NCBI RefSeq assembly: GCF_004379255.2
Contig: NC_056036.1
Coordinates: forward strand, 39,384,076 to 39,448,075
DNA from: Salvia splendens
Taxonomy: Eukaryota > Streptophyta > Magnoliopsida > Lamiales > Lamiaceae
Reading direction: 5' to 3'
DNA length: 64,000 nt
Each line of letters begins with the position of its first letter. The stretch's first letter is position 1. The notes beneath the pieces were generated by a model. It searched no databases and was not told the DNA's origin. It saw only the letters and a program-made list of their open reading frames with translations. The position numbers and the translations under genes were made by a program. This document shows positions 11,206 through 23,398 of this stretch, one piece after another.

Positions 11206-12420
11206 GATAGGTACCTCAACACCCACTCCGGTAGCACCAAAAGTCGGGCAACTCAGCGAGAGGGACTCAATTCACACTCACGTCACAGCTGCTCCAGCCA
11301 AGGCCCAACAACTCTGTGGCTTCACGACTGCCGACCCAATCATTCCCATGCAACCCAAACGTCGAGTAGAGCCCATCCCAGCAAGAGACGTCAAAAGCCT
11401 GAGAACCACATCTCACCAAATCTGAAGATATCAGCACAAGATAATTCTTATTCTAAGTCAAGGATTTGGTGTATATCTATATCATTATCTCTCGTATCTT
11501 TAAGTTATTTAGTCATTCTAGATTCTATAAATTAGTGGTACGTTTAGCATTATTTTCATTGAGAAATATGAAATAAACTTTTATTCTCATTCTTGTTCTG
11601 AAAACCCTAGAACTTCTACTAGGGAATGAAGCTTAGTAATTTGTACTAGTACTATGTTGTATGGCGTGTGTATTGTCTTACAAAATAAAGAGATGAAGCT
11701 TACACCCGCACTTAAGCATGCAGTGCATTATGCATTTTGTCTGAAACACATTGTAAGTCTTGATGGTTTTGGGTTAGTGCAACATCTATGCATCATGCAA
11801 ATTTCATTTCCTAAAGCTTAGAACCCATTAGGAGTATCTTGCCTAATGCCTACATATCTCATGTCCTTAGCCCCGTTGCATCTTAAATGAAAATCCCTTT
11901 TGAGTTGCAAATGTTTGACCACATCTTATGAGATTAATTGCTTATTCTTTTGTTGAGTGAATATTCCAAAATGAGAGTTGAAAGTTGAGTGAACCGGATT
12001 ATCCAACTCAAGTTTAATTGCCTTGACTTTTTGATAATTGGAATCATGTGTTCAGATTGAATGAATTGAGCTTAACATGAATTATGAGATTTTAGGATCG
12101 TGGGAGACTCTGTCGAAGATAACTATTAGGTTGCTTGATTTTTGTTTGTGTTTTCTTTTTAGTTCTGTTTTTTGTTGTAGTCTTGTGACTCTTATCTTTC
12201 TTTTCTTCACTACATGCTTAAGGACAAGCATACTTCTAGTGTGAGGAGGTTTGATCGCGCTTATCTGTTGCATTTTATTTAGTATCATTTGAGCTCTAAT
12301 TGAATTTAATCTACACTTTTTGTATGTTTTTGGTGTAGAAAATGAAGGGGAGACGGTTTATTCCATTCTTGCATATCATTTACCACCATGGAGGGGAGTT
12401 AGCTTTTATGGGAGATAATT
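11206..12420 (+). mobile_element. Decayed LTR-retrotransposon sequence
   Basis: 11206-11425 holds a Pro/Thr-rich frame of the sort seen in gag tails. At 11590-11625 there is a block (aaaccctagaacttctactaggg) like the R region of the adjacent LTR family. Around 12216-12250 the text gcttaaggacaagcatac followed by gtgtgaggagg resembles the pol-to-LTR junction of Athila/Tat-type gypsy elements. No intact pol or paired LTR was found. Confidence 0.3.
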
Positions 12421-12990
12421 GCTGCCACATTTCATAACTATGGGATAGAGTGAAGGATATTAACATCTATAATTGCTTTATGTTCTAATTTTGAAAACTT
12501 TATTGTTCCATCGAGACTTGTGAGTCTAAGACTATGGTTATTATTTTAGTTCTATTTAATCTGATTGTTCTAGTGTTTTGGGTTATTTGCTACAGTTCGT
12601 TTATCAATTTCAGCAGTAGTTAAAATTTGGTTTGAATTTTAACTTGTTGAAACATTTTCCTTTCGAATTTGCATTTGTTTAGGTAATTGATCGTAGCTTG
12701 AGATTTAGATTTGTTTTCCTTGTCTAAAATTGATTTTTGTCGAGTCTCTAAGTTTAAGATTCTTGTTTTCTTTTCATCTTGTTTAAGTTCGGTTGTTTGT
12801 TTAGCTTTGCTGCATTAGCTTGTTCATTTCATAGTTGCAAGTGTTTAAAAATTGTAGTCTAGTGAGTTAGACTTGGGTAATCGATATTGTTTAGCAATTC
12901 CATAGCTTTCATGCATCTGCATTTTGATGTTATATAGTGCAGTTGCTTTCATGTTACATAGTGAGAAAATCCTAGACATGCTCTTTTCCT
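12421..12990. other. No gene seen
   Basis: T-rich single-copy-looking sequence without an ORF, TIR or LTR signature that I can support. It may be more of the decayed retroelement to its left. Confidence 0.5.
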
Positions 12991-13019
12991 TTCCCAATCA
13001 ATAAAAGATACTTGAATAT

Positions 13020-13882
13020 CGATAAAGAATTTAAAAATATTTTTGAGGTATGGATACTCGTAAAAATTAATGTCACAATCAATAGATGATACTTGAATAT
13101 CGATATATTATTTAAAAATTAAATAATATCAATATATCAATATTCAAATATCGTCTATTGACTGTGACATTCATTTTTACGAGTATTCATATCTTAAAAA
13201 TATTTTAAAATTCTTTAATTATAAAAAGTTAAAAAAGAAACTTTTCTTGCATGAAGGGTATATATTTTTAATAAACTTATCACATAATCATATTTTTTAT
13301 AAATATCTTTACTATATATTTTTCCTAAATTCTAAATATAATTTGACCTTCAGTATCATTTAATTCTGTGGCATGCAAGAAAAGTTTCTTTTTCAACTTT
13401 TTATAATTAAAGAATTTTAAAATATTTTTAAGATATGGATACTCGTAAAAATGAATCTAACGGTCAATAGATGATACTTGAATATTGATATATTGATATT
13501 ATTTAATTTTTAAGTATCGTTTATTGATTGTGACATTAATTTTTACGAGTATCCATACCTCAAAAATATTTTCAAATTATTGAAGTATTAAAAGTTGAAG
13601 AAGGAACTTTTGATATTGAAGGTCAAATTATATTTAGAAATTAGGAAAAATATATAGTAAAGATGTTTATAAAAAAATATGAGTATGTGATAAGTTTATT
13701 AAATTATATATACTTCAAGGTATTGAGGGTATTTTCGTCTGGTAAATTTGGAAATAGTAAGAAAATATACTTCGATTGATATTAACTCATAGTTGACGGA
13801 CCTCAAATGATATTTTCAAAGTTCACGGACCTAAAATGAGAGTTTGAGAAAGTTTGTGTACCAAAAAGATGTCCCCTCTTAT
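13020..13882. mobile_element. Degenerate foldback (Mutator-like) element
   Basis: The right end (ggtccgtgaac complement, then aaaaagatgtcccctc at 13870) matches the right end of the better-preserved element at 19636-20917. The interior shares tactcgtaaaaattaatgtc and gatacttgaatat blocks. Two palindromic segments centred near 13115 and 13500 could fold into long hairpins. The left terminus is missing, so no TSD can be tested. Confidence 0.5.
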
Positions 13883-14353
13883 TATAAAACCAATATAAAT
13901 AATTAGGTCTCATATTCCACTAACTTTTCTAACTCACTATCCTGTACATTTCTTGAAACTCGTGCTTATACTAATTGAAAATCTCAATGCAATCGGTTCT
14001 TGGATTCAACCAAAACCAACCGGAACAATCAAGGAACTAAATCACACAATGTATTTGAAAATGAGTAAAACAAAGAACAATAAAAAATAAGAGAAGAATC
14101 AATGGAGATCGTTTTATTCAGAAAGAAAGTATGGAAGAACTCGAGCTCTCTTAGATGAAAATATCTTTTTTCTCTCAGCTCGAAAAGTGTACAAAACTAA
14201 CTTCCCTCTCCTTTTAACATTCAAATATTTGGTGGGAAATCTGAAAACAGAAAATTAGAATACTGCACTACAGTCATTTTATTCAATAAGTTGTGCAGTT
14301 GTGCCCCAACTTCATAACACTAATTGTGACTCCTATTATGGGACGGAGGGAGT
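13883..14353. mobile_element. Stowaway MITE interrupted by about 350 bp
   Basis: 13890-13970 matches the internal part of the Stowaway copies in this window (ttccactaacttttctaactcac, then cttgaaactcgtgc). The matching right end, gggacggagggagta, appears only at 14340-14354. The 350 bases between them are unrelated and of unknown origin. Confidence 0.45.
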
Positions 14354-14429
14354 ATAAAACTGCTGATCTGACGTTTGCACTATCTGAGAGAGCCAATCTT
14401 TCAAACCGCAATGGTCACTTCGAATTATA

Positions 14430-15780
14430 AACTCGCGACCGAGAAGATATTATCGACATTTTTGCACTGATTCTACAATGGCGTAAAGCTTCTTATGATA
14501 TGTCGAGGCAAGCAGGCGCTTAGGGCCAAGTTTCTTGCTAAAGAAAACAAGAGGGTGTCCGTTTTGTAACAATACAACAACGACTCCAAAATTTGGCGCG
14601 TCAGTTTCAACAACGAAAGGTTCATCAAAGTTGGGGAAGCGGAGGACAAGAGCCGAGCACATGGTGTTTTGAGCAGATCGAAGGCAGCGGTCGCATCATC
14701 ACTTGAAAGAGTCCTTCAACAAATCAGTGAGTGGTGCAGCTATGATCGAGTAATCATTCACAAAACGATGCTAATACCCAGTGAGACCCAGAAAGTCTCA
14801 CAATTGTTTGATCGACTTAGGTAACGACCACAGTTTCATTGCTCAATATTTGCAGGGTCCGCTTGTAATTCTCCCGCTGAGATAATGTGACCAAGGTAAT
14901 ATGTCATTGAAACACTAAAAGAGCATTGGGATAGCTTTGACAAAAAACGTGTTGTCGGCCAAAATACCCAAAACCATACACAGATGGTCGATATGATCAC
15001 TGTGAGAGTTGTTGTAGACCAAAATATCATCGAAGAAAACGATGACAAATTTCCTTTGGAAAGGCTAAAATATGTTATCCATCGCCGCTTGAAAGGTGCA
15101 TGGAGCATTTGTCAAGCCAAACAGTACATCAATAATTCAAAGTGCTCGTTGTGCGCTCGGTATGCTGTTTTATGAACATCATCAACATGCATCCGAATCT
15201 GGTGACAGTCGGACCACATATCCAGCTTGGAGAATACCCTGGCCACGTACAATTCATCAAACTGCTCGTCTGCGGTGGGAATAGGGAAGTGATCTGGGTG
15301 GTGGCCATATTTAGGGGGCGATAATCCACGTAAAAACGAAAAGTTTCATCCTTCTTGAGGAAATAATTGAACAAAGCATGGAAGATTATGCTCTAGAGTG
15401 CTTGGAGGAGCTTGCTTCATATTCACTTGTTATGGTGTACAAGAAAAGCAAGTCTAAAACATCTTTAACGAGGTCGAGTTTGAAAACTTTTGGCCTTCAC
15501 TCAACTTGGTTGCATTTTTGTTGAAAAGAAGCCAAGAAAAACAAGTTTTTCCATGTCATGAATAGTTATGAAGATGGATTAGGAGAAGGAATAAAAGGGC
15601 AAACTAGGTTGTCTATACATAATAAGGTTTTGCTTGGCATCAAAGACGAGCATCGCTCCATCGATGAAAATTGTTCATCCTCTGCAAAATCTTGGAGCAG
15701 GGATTTTATCTCGGAGGCAGGTTAAAATGGGAGAACCAAAATCGGATTTTGGACAGGGAGAATAGATAATAGTAAGTCGA
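14430..15780 (-). pseudogene. Ty3/gypsy reverse transcriptase-RNase H relic
   Basis: Read on the minus strand, fragments appear in pol order. FLKKDETFRFYVDYRPLN at about 15370-15310 is the start of the reverse-transcriptase palm. A VFWPTTRFL-type frame and YYLGHIISAGELQADPANI at about 14836-14890 form the RT-to-RNase H connection. The RNase H start, DEPFVVETDAPNFGVVVVL, lies at about 14610. Every part is broken by frameshifts or stops. Upstream sequence to about 15780 shows remnants of the protease-RT linker. Neither LTR was found. Confidence 0.65.
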
Positions 15781-16415
15781 ATCAAGCTGAATTTAATTAT
15801 CAATCTGAATAACTTCATCACAAAAATATGTGGAATAAAGGAATTGTACATAAATTATATGATTAACATAAACAGAAAATATTATGTGGCATTTTAAAAT
15901 AATTAATAAAATTGAATTAAACTATAAATAATATAAAATGTAAAGTTTTTTAATATTTTAAACCAAATCAAATTTTAGTAACCAATTTTATACAAACACT
16001 ACGGTTTAGTAACTATTCATGAAATTAATCCCAAACAATAAGAAGCTAGAAAAACTTCTGGCCAAAAAAACCACATTCACAAAAGCAAACACAAAAATAA
16101 TGGAGAAGTTAATATCGAATCCATCATATTTTCCATTACACAAAACACAACCAATTAAAGTGTCCATTACTTTATTACAAGAAGCATGAAACATTTACCT
16201 TTTTGCAGTTTTTCATGACTTGAAGTTGTGAGAAGGTGATGAACAAGCCTTACAAGAGATGGCTCTTGATATATGTCTGTCCTGATTTGATTATGCAGTC
16301 TCCATTGATAGATTGTCCCACTGTGCTTTAACAGTGAGATTCAAAAGCAGTTTCAAACTGATATGTAGCTAAATGACTTATTAGATATGTAAGGTAGTAA
16401 GGTACCTGATTAGAA
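15781..16415. other. AT-rich 3' flank of the NLR gene
   Basis: Downstream sequence of the NLR, with AT-rich runs and no coding potential. Polyadenylation-type AATAAA variants are frequent, but none can be singled out. Confidence 0.5.
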
Positions 16416-19400
16416 CTATATGGTGCCAATGGTGAGATTAAATGGAACCCTAGAAATGGATGGTTGGTTCTGTACTGCCAGACTTTTGATTGACTCTATT
16501 GCCTTGGCTGAGTCAACTACACTTTTTCTGATGTTCTCAATCTCCAACTTCTCCAGGTTTGTTGCCAAACCCTCTGGTATTTGTTGCAGGCGCTCACATG
16601 ATTTAATTACAAGCCACCTAAGCTTCGGGAAATGAGTTGCTGAGGCTGCCCAGTTAGCCACATCCGCTTTTTCAATCAGCAAGAACTGGAGTTCTGGAAA
16701 GTCATAATCCACATTCCAAAAGTATCCACTGAATGCATTTTCTTTCAACTTGAGGACCTTAAGGGAGCTGATAGTTGCCAATGCAGACATATGACCTTTC
16801 CATGTCAGCTTGGTGTTCGATAAGGTAAGACTCATGAGGGTTCGGGGAAAGCAATCTGGCCTAGTGAGGGCCAATGGAGAAGCTTTTAACTCATTTACTA
16901 GCTTCAACTTTTTAAGGAAGTGGAAATCCTGCAGGGAAAATGTGTTGAATAGATTTGCTACTTTACCTTGAATCCCCAGAGTCTTCAGGTTAGGAGCCCT
17001 TTTAGTGAGAGCTAGCTTGCAAGATTTGGGTGACAGTCTGCTAAGCGTGTGGAGGTTTTCACAAGCTTTACCATTCCACTTCTTCTCATCCAAGATAATG
17101 GCTGCTTTAGTTTTGAAACGTGTCAACTGCTCCATCTTCCATATATTTGCTTTCACTGTTATGGAAAGTGAATTTGTTATCACTATGAGAGTCCGCAGAT
17201 TCAGCAACTGGGACATTTGTTTTGGAAGAACATCAAGCTTATCAATAGACAAAGTGATGTGCTTCAACAGAATTAGTCCTGTGACCTTGGGAAATTCTTC
17301 GAATCTGACGGACTTGCAGTTCATAACCCTAAGCACATCGAAAGGAATAGTTGAAATGTGCATTGGATCCAAGTCACTAGGTTTCTCCAAGAAGCAGATG
17401 AAGGAACGGATGAGTGGTCCATTTGGTTTTTCAGATAGGAATTTTGAGGGATCAGAATGAAGACAAATACGTCGGAATGTATGTAACTCAGAAAGTGGAG
17501 GCTCATGTTTCCCTTCATTCGATGCTTTCATTACTCTGAACAGATTCTCCTCCATAGCTTTGGCTTTGCAGAATTCACGTATTATATCGTGGACACGACA
17601 TGTTTTAACTTGATCGAGATTCTTCTTTGTCACTATCAACAAGCTCTTGTTGATAAGATCTTCCAAGATTTTCTCTGCAGCTTCTTCAAAGCTCCCTTGC
17701 CTTGGTCGTATGAATCCTTCTGCAATCCACAGCTGGATCAATGTGGAGGCCGGGATCTCATAATTTTCAGGAAACAACCCTGTGTAAAGAAAACACAATC
17801 TCATGTCCCCGGACAAGGTATTGTAACTCATTTCTAAAACATTTGAGATGAGCTTGTCCTGGTCCTTCTCTAATATCTTATTAATATTCTCATAGACGGT
17901 CGACCAGTTCTCTTTAACACCAATGATTGCTCGTGTTTTGGTGTACTCATATTGAAGAATTCCTGCAATCAACACAATTGTCAACGGCAATCCACCACAT
18001 TTTTTGGCTATATTGACCCCTATAACTTCCAACTGCGGAGGGTAGCTCTCAAGATCACCGAAAACCCTCAATTTCAGAAGCTCCAAACTTGTCCCTTCTC
18101 CTAGATTTCTCATTACATGAGGTTCCCTTCTGATATTAACTTGTGTAGCAATATTCCATATACGACTGATTACTAGGACTCTGCTCCCTTTGTTTTCCTC
18201 TGGCAAGATTTTTTTTATAACTTCCCAATCTTTCATTGTCCAAACATCATCCATAACTAGCAAGAATTTTCTATTTGCCAAGCCCAAACGAACTGCTGTG
18301 GCCAACTCTTGGTCCGTCGGGCTATGCATGCCCTCTGGGATAAGTGCTTCCACAATTTTGAGAAAAGCAACCCTGCTGTCAAACTTCTGAGTAACGGCAA
18401 TCCAAATGCGTAGTGGGAATTTTTGACGGACTGTTTTCTCCTGAAATATCTTCCTCCCTAGTGTTGTCTTGCCGAGGCCTGCCATTCCATGGATGGAGAT
18501 AACATCAAGTTTATCCTTTGGTTCCATTAGATATTTAATAATGGTGGCTTCATCTTCAAAATCTACTACTTTATCTAGCATGTCTGACTGATCTTGTAAA
18601 ACAGTTATAGGCATAATTGATTGATCCTGTATAATGAGAGAATTGTAAGAAATATGTATAATGAATACTGGAAATCAAATGTTATGCATAACAGAATTTC
18701 AATAAATTCCAATCCACTTCCAACTTGATGTTCCAATATCTTCTAGTCATTTCTCCTCACACCACCACTTTTTATTAAACGAGATATATTCATTAGATAA
18801 TACTACCTCCGTCCCTGAAAATTTGTCTCAGTTTTCCATTTTCGTCCGTCCCCCAAAATTTGTCTCATTTCACTTTTACCATTTTTGGTAGTGGACCACA
18901 TATTCCACTAACTCATTCATACTCACATTTTATTATAAAACTAATATATAAAAGTAGGTCACACAACCCACTAACTTTTTCAACTCACTTTCCATTACAT
19001 TTTTTAAAACCCGTGGCAGGTCAAAGTGGGACAAATATTTGGGGACGGAGGTAGTAATAGTACATTAATATTTAAAATATTTATATTCAAATTTATCTTA
19101 TTGCAATTTTTTTAGAATATAAAAATGTAAGGAATAATTTTTAAAAAATCTAAACTAATAAAAAAAATTTAGAATACATATAATTAAATTATGTTAATAT
19201 TGAAAGAGACATAATAACAATACAAGTAAGATTTATAATTGTGGGTTTTATTTGGGTATAGGTTGGGCTAATCCTAGGTCTCAGCTCGACTGGGCCTGGG
19301 TTTGAAAATGGACCAAATCAAAGAGTAATCCATACTCGCTCTGTTTCACTGATGGGCCAGGCCTGAACCATGTTGGGCTGTGTCAGCCACACAGTTAACA

Positions 19401-21698
19401 ACTCTAATTCCTACCACGTACACTTTTGGTTAAATCAATTAAAGTAGTAGTAGTCTTTTGCAAAAATCTTGCTTCTATGTATAGAAATCTACTTTCTAAT
19501 AGCTATCTCAAATTTTGTCTCTGTATACATATATAAATCTATTTTAACCAGGTTTAGATAGAAAGAAAAGAATAGCTAAATTAAAGATATAGAGTGTCCA
19601 CAATTTAAAATCCGTCCATGCAGGTTTATATAGAAGAGGGAACATTTTTTTTGTCCACGAACTTTGTCAAACTCTCATTTTAGGTCCGTGAACTTTGAAA
19701 ATATCATTTGAGGTCCGTCAACTATGAGTTAATATCAATTGAAGTACTTTATTACTATTTCTAAGTTTTTCCGGATAAAAATACCCTCAATATCTTGAAG
19801 GTTATATATTTTTAATAAACTTATCACATACTCATATTTTTATAAATATTTTAACTACTACCTCCGTCCCCCAAATATTGTCATACTTTGACCCGACACG
19901 GGTTTTAAGAAATATAATGAAAAGTGAGTTGAAAAAGTTGGTGGGATGTGGGTCCTACTTTTAAAGTATTAGTTTTATAATAAAATGTGAGTAGGAATGA
20001 GTTAGTGGAATATGAGGTCCAATACCAAAAATGGTAAAAAGTGAAGTGTGACAAACTTTCAGGGACGGACCGAAATGTAAACTGTGACAAACTTTCAAGG
20101 ACGGATGTAGTATATATTTTTCGTAATTTCTAAATATAATTTGACCTTCAATATCATTTAATTCTGTTAAATGCAAGAAAAATTTCTTCTTCAACTTTTT
20201 ATAATTAAATAATTTGAAAATATTTTTGAGGTAGTAGTGGTACTCGTAAAAATTAATGTCGCAATCATAGATGATACTTGAATATTGATATATTATTTAA
20301 AATTAAATAATATCAATATATTAATATTCAAGTATCGTCTATTGACTGTGACATTCATTTTTACGAATATACATATCTTAAAAATATTTTAAAATTCTTT
20401 AATTATAAAACCTTAAAAAACATACTTTTCTTGCATGTCACCAAAATTAAGTGATAATATTGAAGGTCAAATTATATTTAAAAAATTTATCAAAAATATA
20501 TAGCAAAGATATTTATAAAAAATATGAATATGTGATGAGTATTAAAAATATATACCTTTCAAGGTATTGAGAGCATTTTCATCCGAAAAAACTTGAAAAT
20601 AGTAATAAAGTACTTCAATTTATATTAACTCATATTTGGCAGACCTCAAATCAGGGACGGATCCAGGAATATAAATGAACGGGGGCAAAATTATATGTAT
20701 TGGAAATTTGAGAATTTGAGAAGGGGCAAATATAAAGAAATTTCAAAAAAAAAATTACAAAATTGACAAAATAGCATATAGTAAAAATATTTGAGGAGGG
20801 GCATTTGCCCCACCTTATATTAAGGTGGATCCGTCTCTGCCTCAAATGATATTTTCAAAGTTCACGGACCTAGTATGAGAGTTTGACAAAGTTTGTGGAC
20901 AAAAAAGATGTTCCTTCTATATAGAAAAGAAAAGTGCAGTATCACTAGGGAAACTTGTACAGTAATCTGGTTAAAAAAAATACCCCTATTGCTCGTAAAA
21001 ATGGACTGAATTTTCTTCTTAGTTCGTCGCATAGAATTAGTCCATATTTTTCCCTTTCTTTTTTGTTTTATTAATTATGGGTTTCATCACCTCCTGCGTT
21101 ATTTCAAATATTTTTCCTTCTTTTTTCTTCCTTTTATAAATTAGGCATTAAAACTTGTATGATCCCCGATAGCCTATTTCTATGGACAGAGGGAGTATAA
21201 AACAAAGACAAAGGAAAGGAGAGAAAAGAAAAAGGAAAATTCAGGAATGTTTACCGAATCGATTTCCGTAAAGGGTTCGCTTGTGGATGGGATGGATCCG
21301 TCAACATTACTGAAATCCTTGTCGATTAAATCTAAAATGGGTTTGACTTTTGCTTCTCTTAGGGTCTTAATTTGCTTTGCGATGCTGATGCTAAAACTTG
21401 TACGGAAGCGGGTGAAGAGATTCTTGGTTTTTGCTGCAGCCTTCTTCTTGGTGGAGCACATCTCGATGGTGTCTTCGACTTCATAAGCAACCTCTCTGAT
21501 CTGCTTCACCGTTTCTCCAAAGAGTTGACTCTTGTTGCGCACAGCCACTGAATCCTGCAGGAACGCCTGTAACCTACCAAGCTCATTCCCAAGCAGATCC
21601 AACTCAAGTTGCTCTCCATTTTTCAGACCCCTGTAATTTCGCAACTCCTCGTTCAAGATTTGCAGGAAGAATACTAATATAGACTCTCCCGACGCCAT
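16416..21698 (-). CDS. CC-NBS-LRR immune receptor, R1/late-blight type
   Basis: A nucleotide-binding leucine-rich-repeat receptor that would sense pathogen effectors in the cytoplasm and trigger defence through nucleotide exchange. Exon 1 (21698-21255, 148 codons) starts at the first ATG (MASGESILVF) and encodes an Rx-type coiled-coil domain with EVAYEVEDTIE. The donor TCG/GTAAAC and the acceptor ATACAG at 18627 join in phase 0 to exon 2 (18626-16416, 736 codons). NB-ARC motifs follow in order: P-loop GMAGLGKTT (about 195-203), kinase-2 KFLLVMDDVW (about 268-277), RNBS-B GSRVLVISR, GLPL (360-363), RNBS-D LCFLYTGLFPENYEIP and VHD (493-495, replacing MHD as is common in this clade). Degenerate LRRs fill about 560-884. 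The predicted 884 residues suit the R1 family, and I see no internal stop. The 2628-bp intron is full of MITEs. Confidence 0.85.
18803..19054. mobile_element. Stowaway MITE, TSD TA
   Basis: A 252-bp element with ends CTACCTCCGTCCCTGAAAA and its near complement (ggggacggaggtag), flanked by TA at 18801-18802 and 19055-19056. CTCC-type TIRs and a TA target define Tc1/mariner-derived Stowaway MITEs. Confidence 0.85.
19858..20110. mobile_element. Stowaway MITE nested in the Mutator-like element
   Basis: A 253-bp copy with CTACCTCCGTCCCCC at the left and gggacggatgtag at the right, bounded by TA at 19856-19857 and 20111-20112. Its interior matches the copy at 18803-19054 in inverted orientation. 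Confidence 0.83.
20652..20839. mobile_element. hAT-type MITE nested in the Mutator-like TIR
   Basis: A 188-bp element with inverted ends CAGGGACGGATCCA and TGGATCCGTCTCTG, flanked by the 8-bp duplication CCTCAAAT (20644-20651, 20840-20847). It interrupts the right inverted repeat of the Mutator-like element and so is the younger insertion. It has no coding capacity. Confidence 0.85.
20990..21195. mobile_element. Diverged TA-flanked Stowaway-like MITE
   Basis: The right end agcctatttctatggacagagggag stops at 21195 before TA, 60 bases from the NLR exon 1 donor. The interior (cgtcgcatagaattagtccat, aggcattaaaacttgt) matches the element at 23399-23632. The left end has decayed. Confidence 0.55.
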
Positions 21699-21816
21699 TA
21701 GAGTCAAGAAAGACTGAGATGCAGACAGAGATATCTGATGTGTGTCAGTGTCAGAGTAAGGAGAGGGAGGGAGAATGAGTAGATAGATAGGAAGAGAGTG
21801 GACTTAGAGCATCCAC

Positions 21817-21822
21817 TATATA
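21817..21822 (-). promoter_or_regulatory. Candidate TATA box of the NLR inside a MITE end
   Basis: On the minus strand TATATAG lies about 120 bases before the NLR ATG and is followed by CT-rich sequence that looks like a plant 5' leader. It sits within the terminal repeat of the Harbinger MITE. No other TATA-like element is visible between it and the ATG. Its use is inferred from position only. Confidence 0.4.
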
Positions 21823-22120
21823 CGGATGGTTTCAATAGCCCCGCCCCTTTTTTTGTCTACAGCCCCACTTTTTTGTCCATAGCCCCAATTTTTTCCTTCA
21901 CTGCCTCATTATAGGCGGACACTTCCAATAACCTCAAAATTTTATAACCAATTTTTATTTTACTTTTTTCGTTGAAGTTTTTAAATCAGCTGAATTGAAA
22001 TATTTACAAAACGAGGTAATTGAGACCGAATATTCGTTGTATTGGCAAAGGAAAAATTATACAACGAACGTAAAATAATTGGAAGAAAGTGGACCGACTT
22101 TTCAAATCTAAAAGCTAGTA

Positions 22121-22370
22121 CTCCCTCCGTCCCTAAAAATTTGTCACCTATTTCCTTTTTCGTCCGTCCCTAAAATTTGTCACTTTTCACTTTACCATTT
22201 TTGGCAGTGGACCCTACATTCCACTAACTCATTCACACTCACATTTTATTATAAAACTAATATATAAAAGTAGGACCCACATGCCACCAACTTTTTCAAC
22301 TCAATTTCTATTATATTTCTTAAAACCCGCACCGGATCAAATGGTGACGAATTTTGGGAGACAGAGGGAG
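22121..22370. mobile_element. Stowaway MITE nested in the Harbinger MITE
   Basis: A 250-bp element from CTCCCTCCGTCCC to the complementary gacagagggag, with TA at 22119-22120 and 22371-22372. Internally it matches the two Stowaway copies in the NLR intron. Confidence 0.85.
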
Positions 22371-22959
22371 TAGTACCAAATAATTTATGATGGTTGTTGA
22401 GCTAGACAAAAAATAATTGGAAGAAAGTGGACTGACTTTTCAGATATAAACATTTAAACAATATTAAAATATATTAAAAATACCTGAAATATTATTACAA
22501 ATTACTAAAAAATTAAAATTTACATAATTAAAATACTAAAAATTAAAAATTACATAATTAAAATCCTAAAAATTAAGGTTGAGAGAGTTGTTTGGTATAG
22601 TGTGATTTTTTGTATTGAAATGAAGGTATTTATAGATGAAAGTGTGAATTTTGGGATAAAAATAATGAAAAAATAAATTGAAAGTGTAGAAAAAATGATA
22701 TATTTTATTGGAAAGCGGAAATATTTTTTTTTATTAAATCTGAAATTTTCATATTTTTTCGGATTAAAAAACAAAAAAAATGATAAACCAACGGCCAGTC
22801 AGAGCATGCCACGTCGGCTGCTCGTGCTCTTGCCGTTAGTAAGATGGTGCTCTTAGCTAAGAGCAGGGTCGTGCCGTCGGCACGACACCGCAGCAGATTC
22901 TCTTACTTCCGTGTCATTGCTGATGAACTCTTGCATTAATGGGTTTTAATTTACATATA

Positions 22960-23290
22960 TGAGTGAACAGACGAATCTATCAAGGTCCAATTGGTCGAAT
23001 TAATGCACTATATCAATGTAGCAAAAAATATTTCTTTCGATCTCTTAAATATAAAAATTATTTCTTTTTTAATTCGTCTCATAAAAATAGAAACTTTATG
23101 TTTAAGATTTTTTTTCTCTCTAATGAAATGGAAAATAAAACTTTATGTTTAAGAATTTTTTTCTCTCTAATGAAATGGACCTATTTTCCATTAATATATT
23201 TTTCTTTCTATCTCTTTTATTCCAATTTCGCATTAAAAATGATGTCTTTTCAAAAAAATTTATTTTTAAGAAATAGAGGGAGTATAAGTA
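22960..23290. mobile_element. Diverged MITE-like sequence
   Basis: AT-rich sequence ending aagaaatagagggagta near 23284, a Stowaway-type terminus. The internal phrase tttaagatttttttctctctaatgaaatgga occurs twice. No left end could be fixed. Confidence 0.35.
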
Positions 23291-23398
23291 TTAAAATAGG
23301 GAAAAAATTTGTAGAACAAATCTACAAGTTTATAAGAAGGGTGAACTATAAAGATGGTTCCTTGACTTTGCGTTTGTAGTCCGTAAACTTTAAAAATA

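Larger units (their letters stand above)
19636..20917. mobile_element. Mutator-like non-autonomous element with 9-bp TSD
   Basis: The ends GAGGGAACATTTTTTTTGTCC (left) and GAAGGAACATCTTTTTTGTCC (inverted right) begin inverted repeats of roughly 100 bp. They are flanked by a perfect 9-bp duplication TATATAGAA at 19627-19635 and 20918-20926, as for MULEs. The interior contains a palindrome around 20300. Two later insertions lie within it: a Stowaway (19858-20110) and a hAT-type MITE (20652-20839). There is no transposase. Confidence 0.88.
18627..21254 (-). other. NLR intron loaded with transposons
   Basis: A phase-0 GT-AG intron between the coiled-coil exon and the NB-ARC exon. It contains two free-standing Stowaway copies (18803-19054 and about 20990-21195) and a Mutator-like element (19636-20917) that itself hosts a Stowaway and a hAT MITE. 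MITE sequence accounts for well over half of its length. Confidence 0.8.
21807..22852. mobile_element. Harbinger-type MITE upstream of the NLR
   Basis: Inverted ends GAGCATCCACTATATACGG and GAGCACCATCTTACTAACGG are flanked by TTA at 21804-21806 and 22853-22855. Without the nested Stowaway it is about 800 bp and non-coding. Its left end lies 109 bases from the NLR start codon. Confidence 0.75.

Noticed and set aside
14450..15375. Endogenous plant pararetrovirus
   Set aside because: The RT and RNase H fragments follow Ty3/gypsy wording, and no movement protein or coat protein motif is present nearby.
21699..21707. Slightly longer N-terminus of the NLR
   Set aside because: The codon at 21707 is TTG. 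The first ATG is at 21698.
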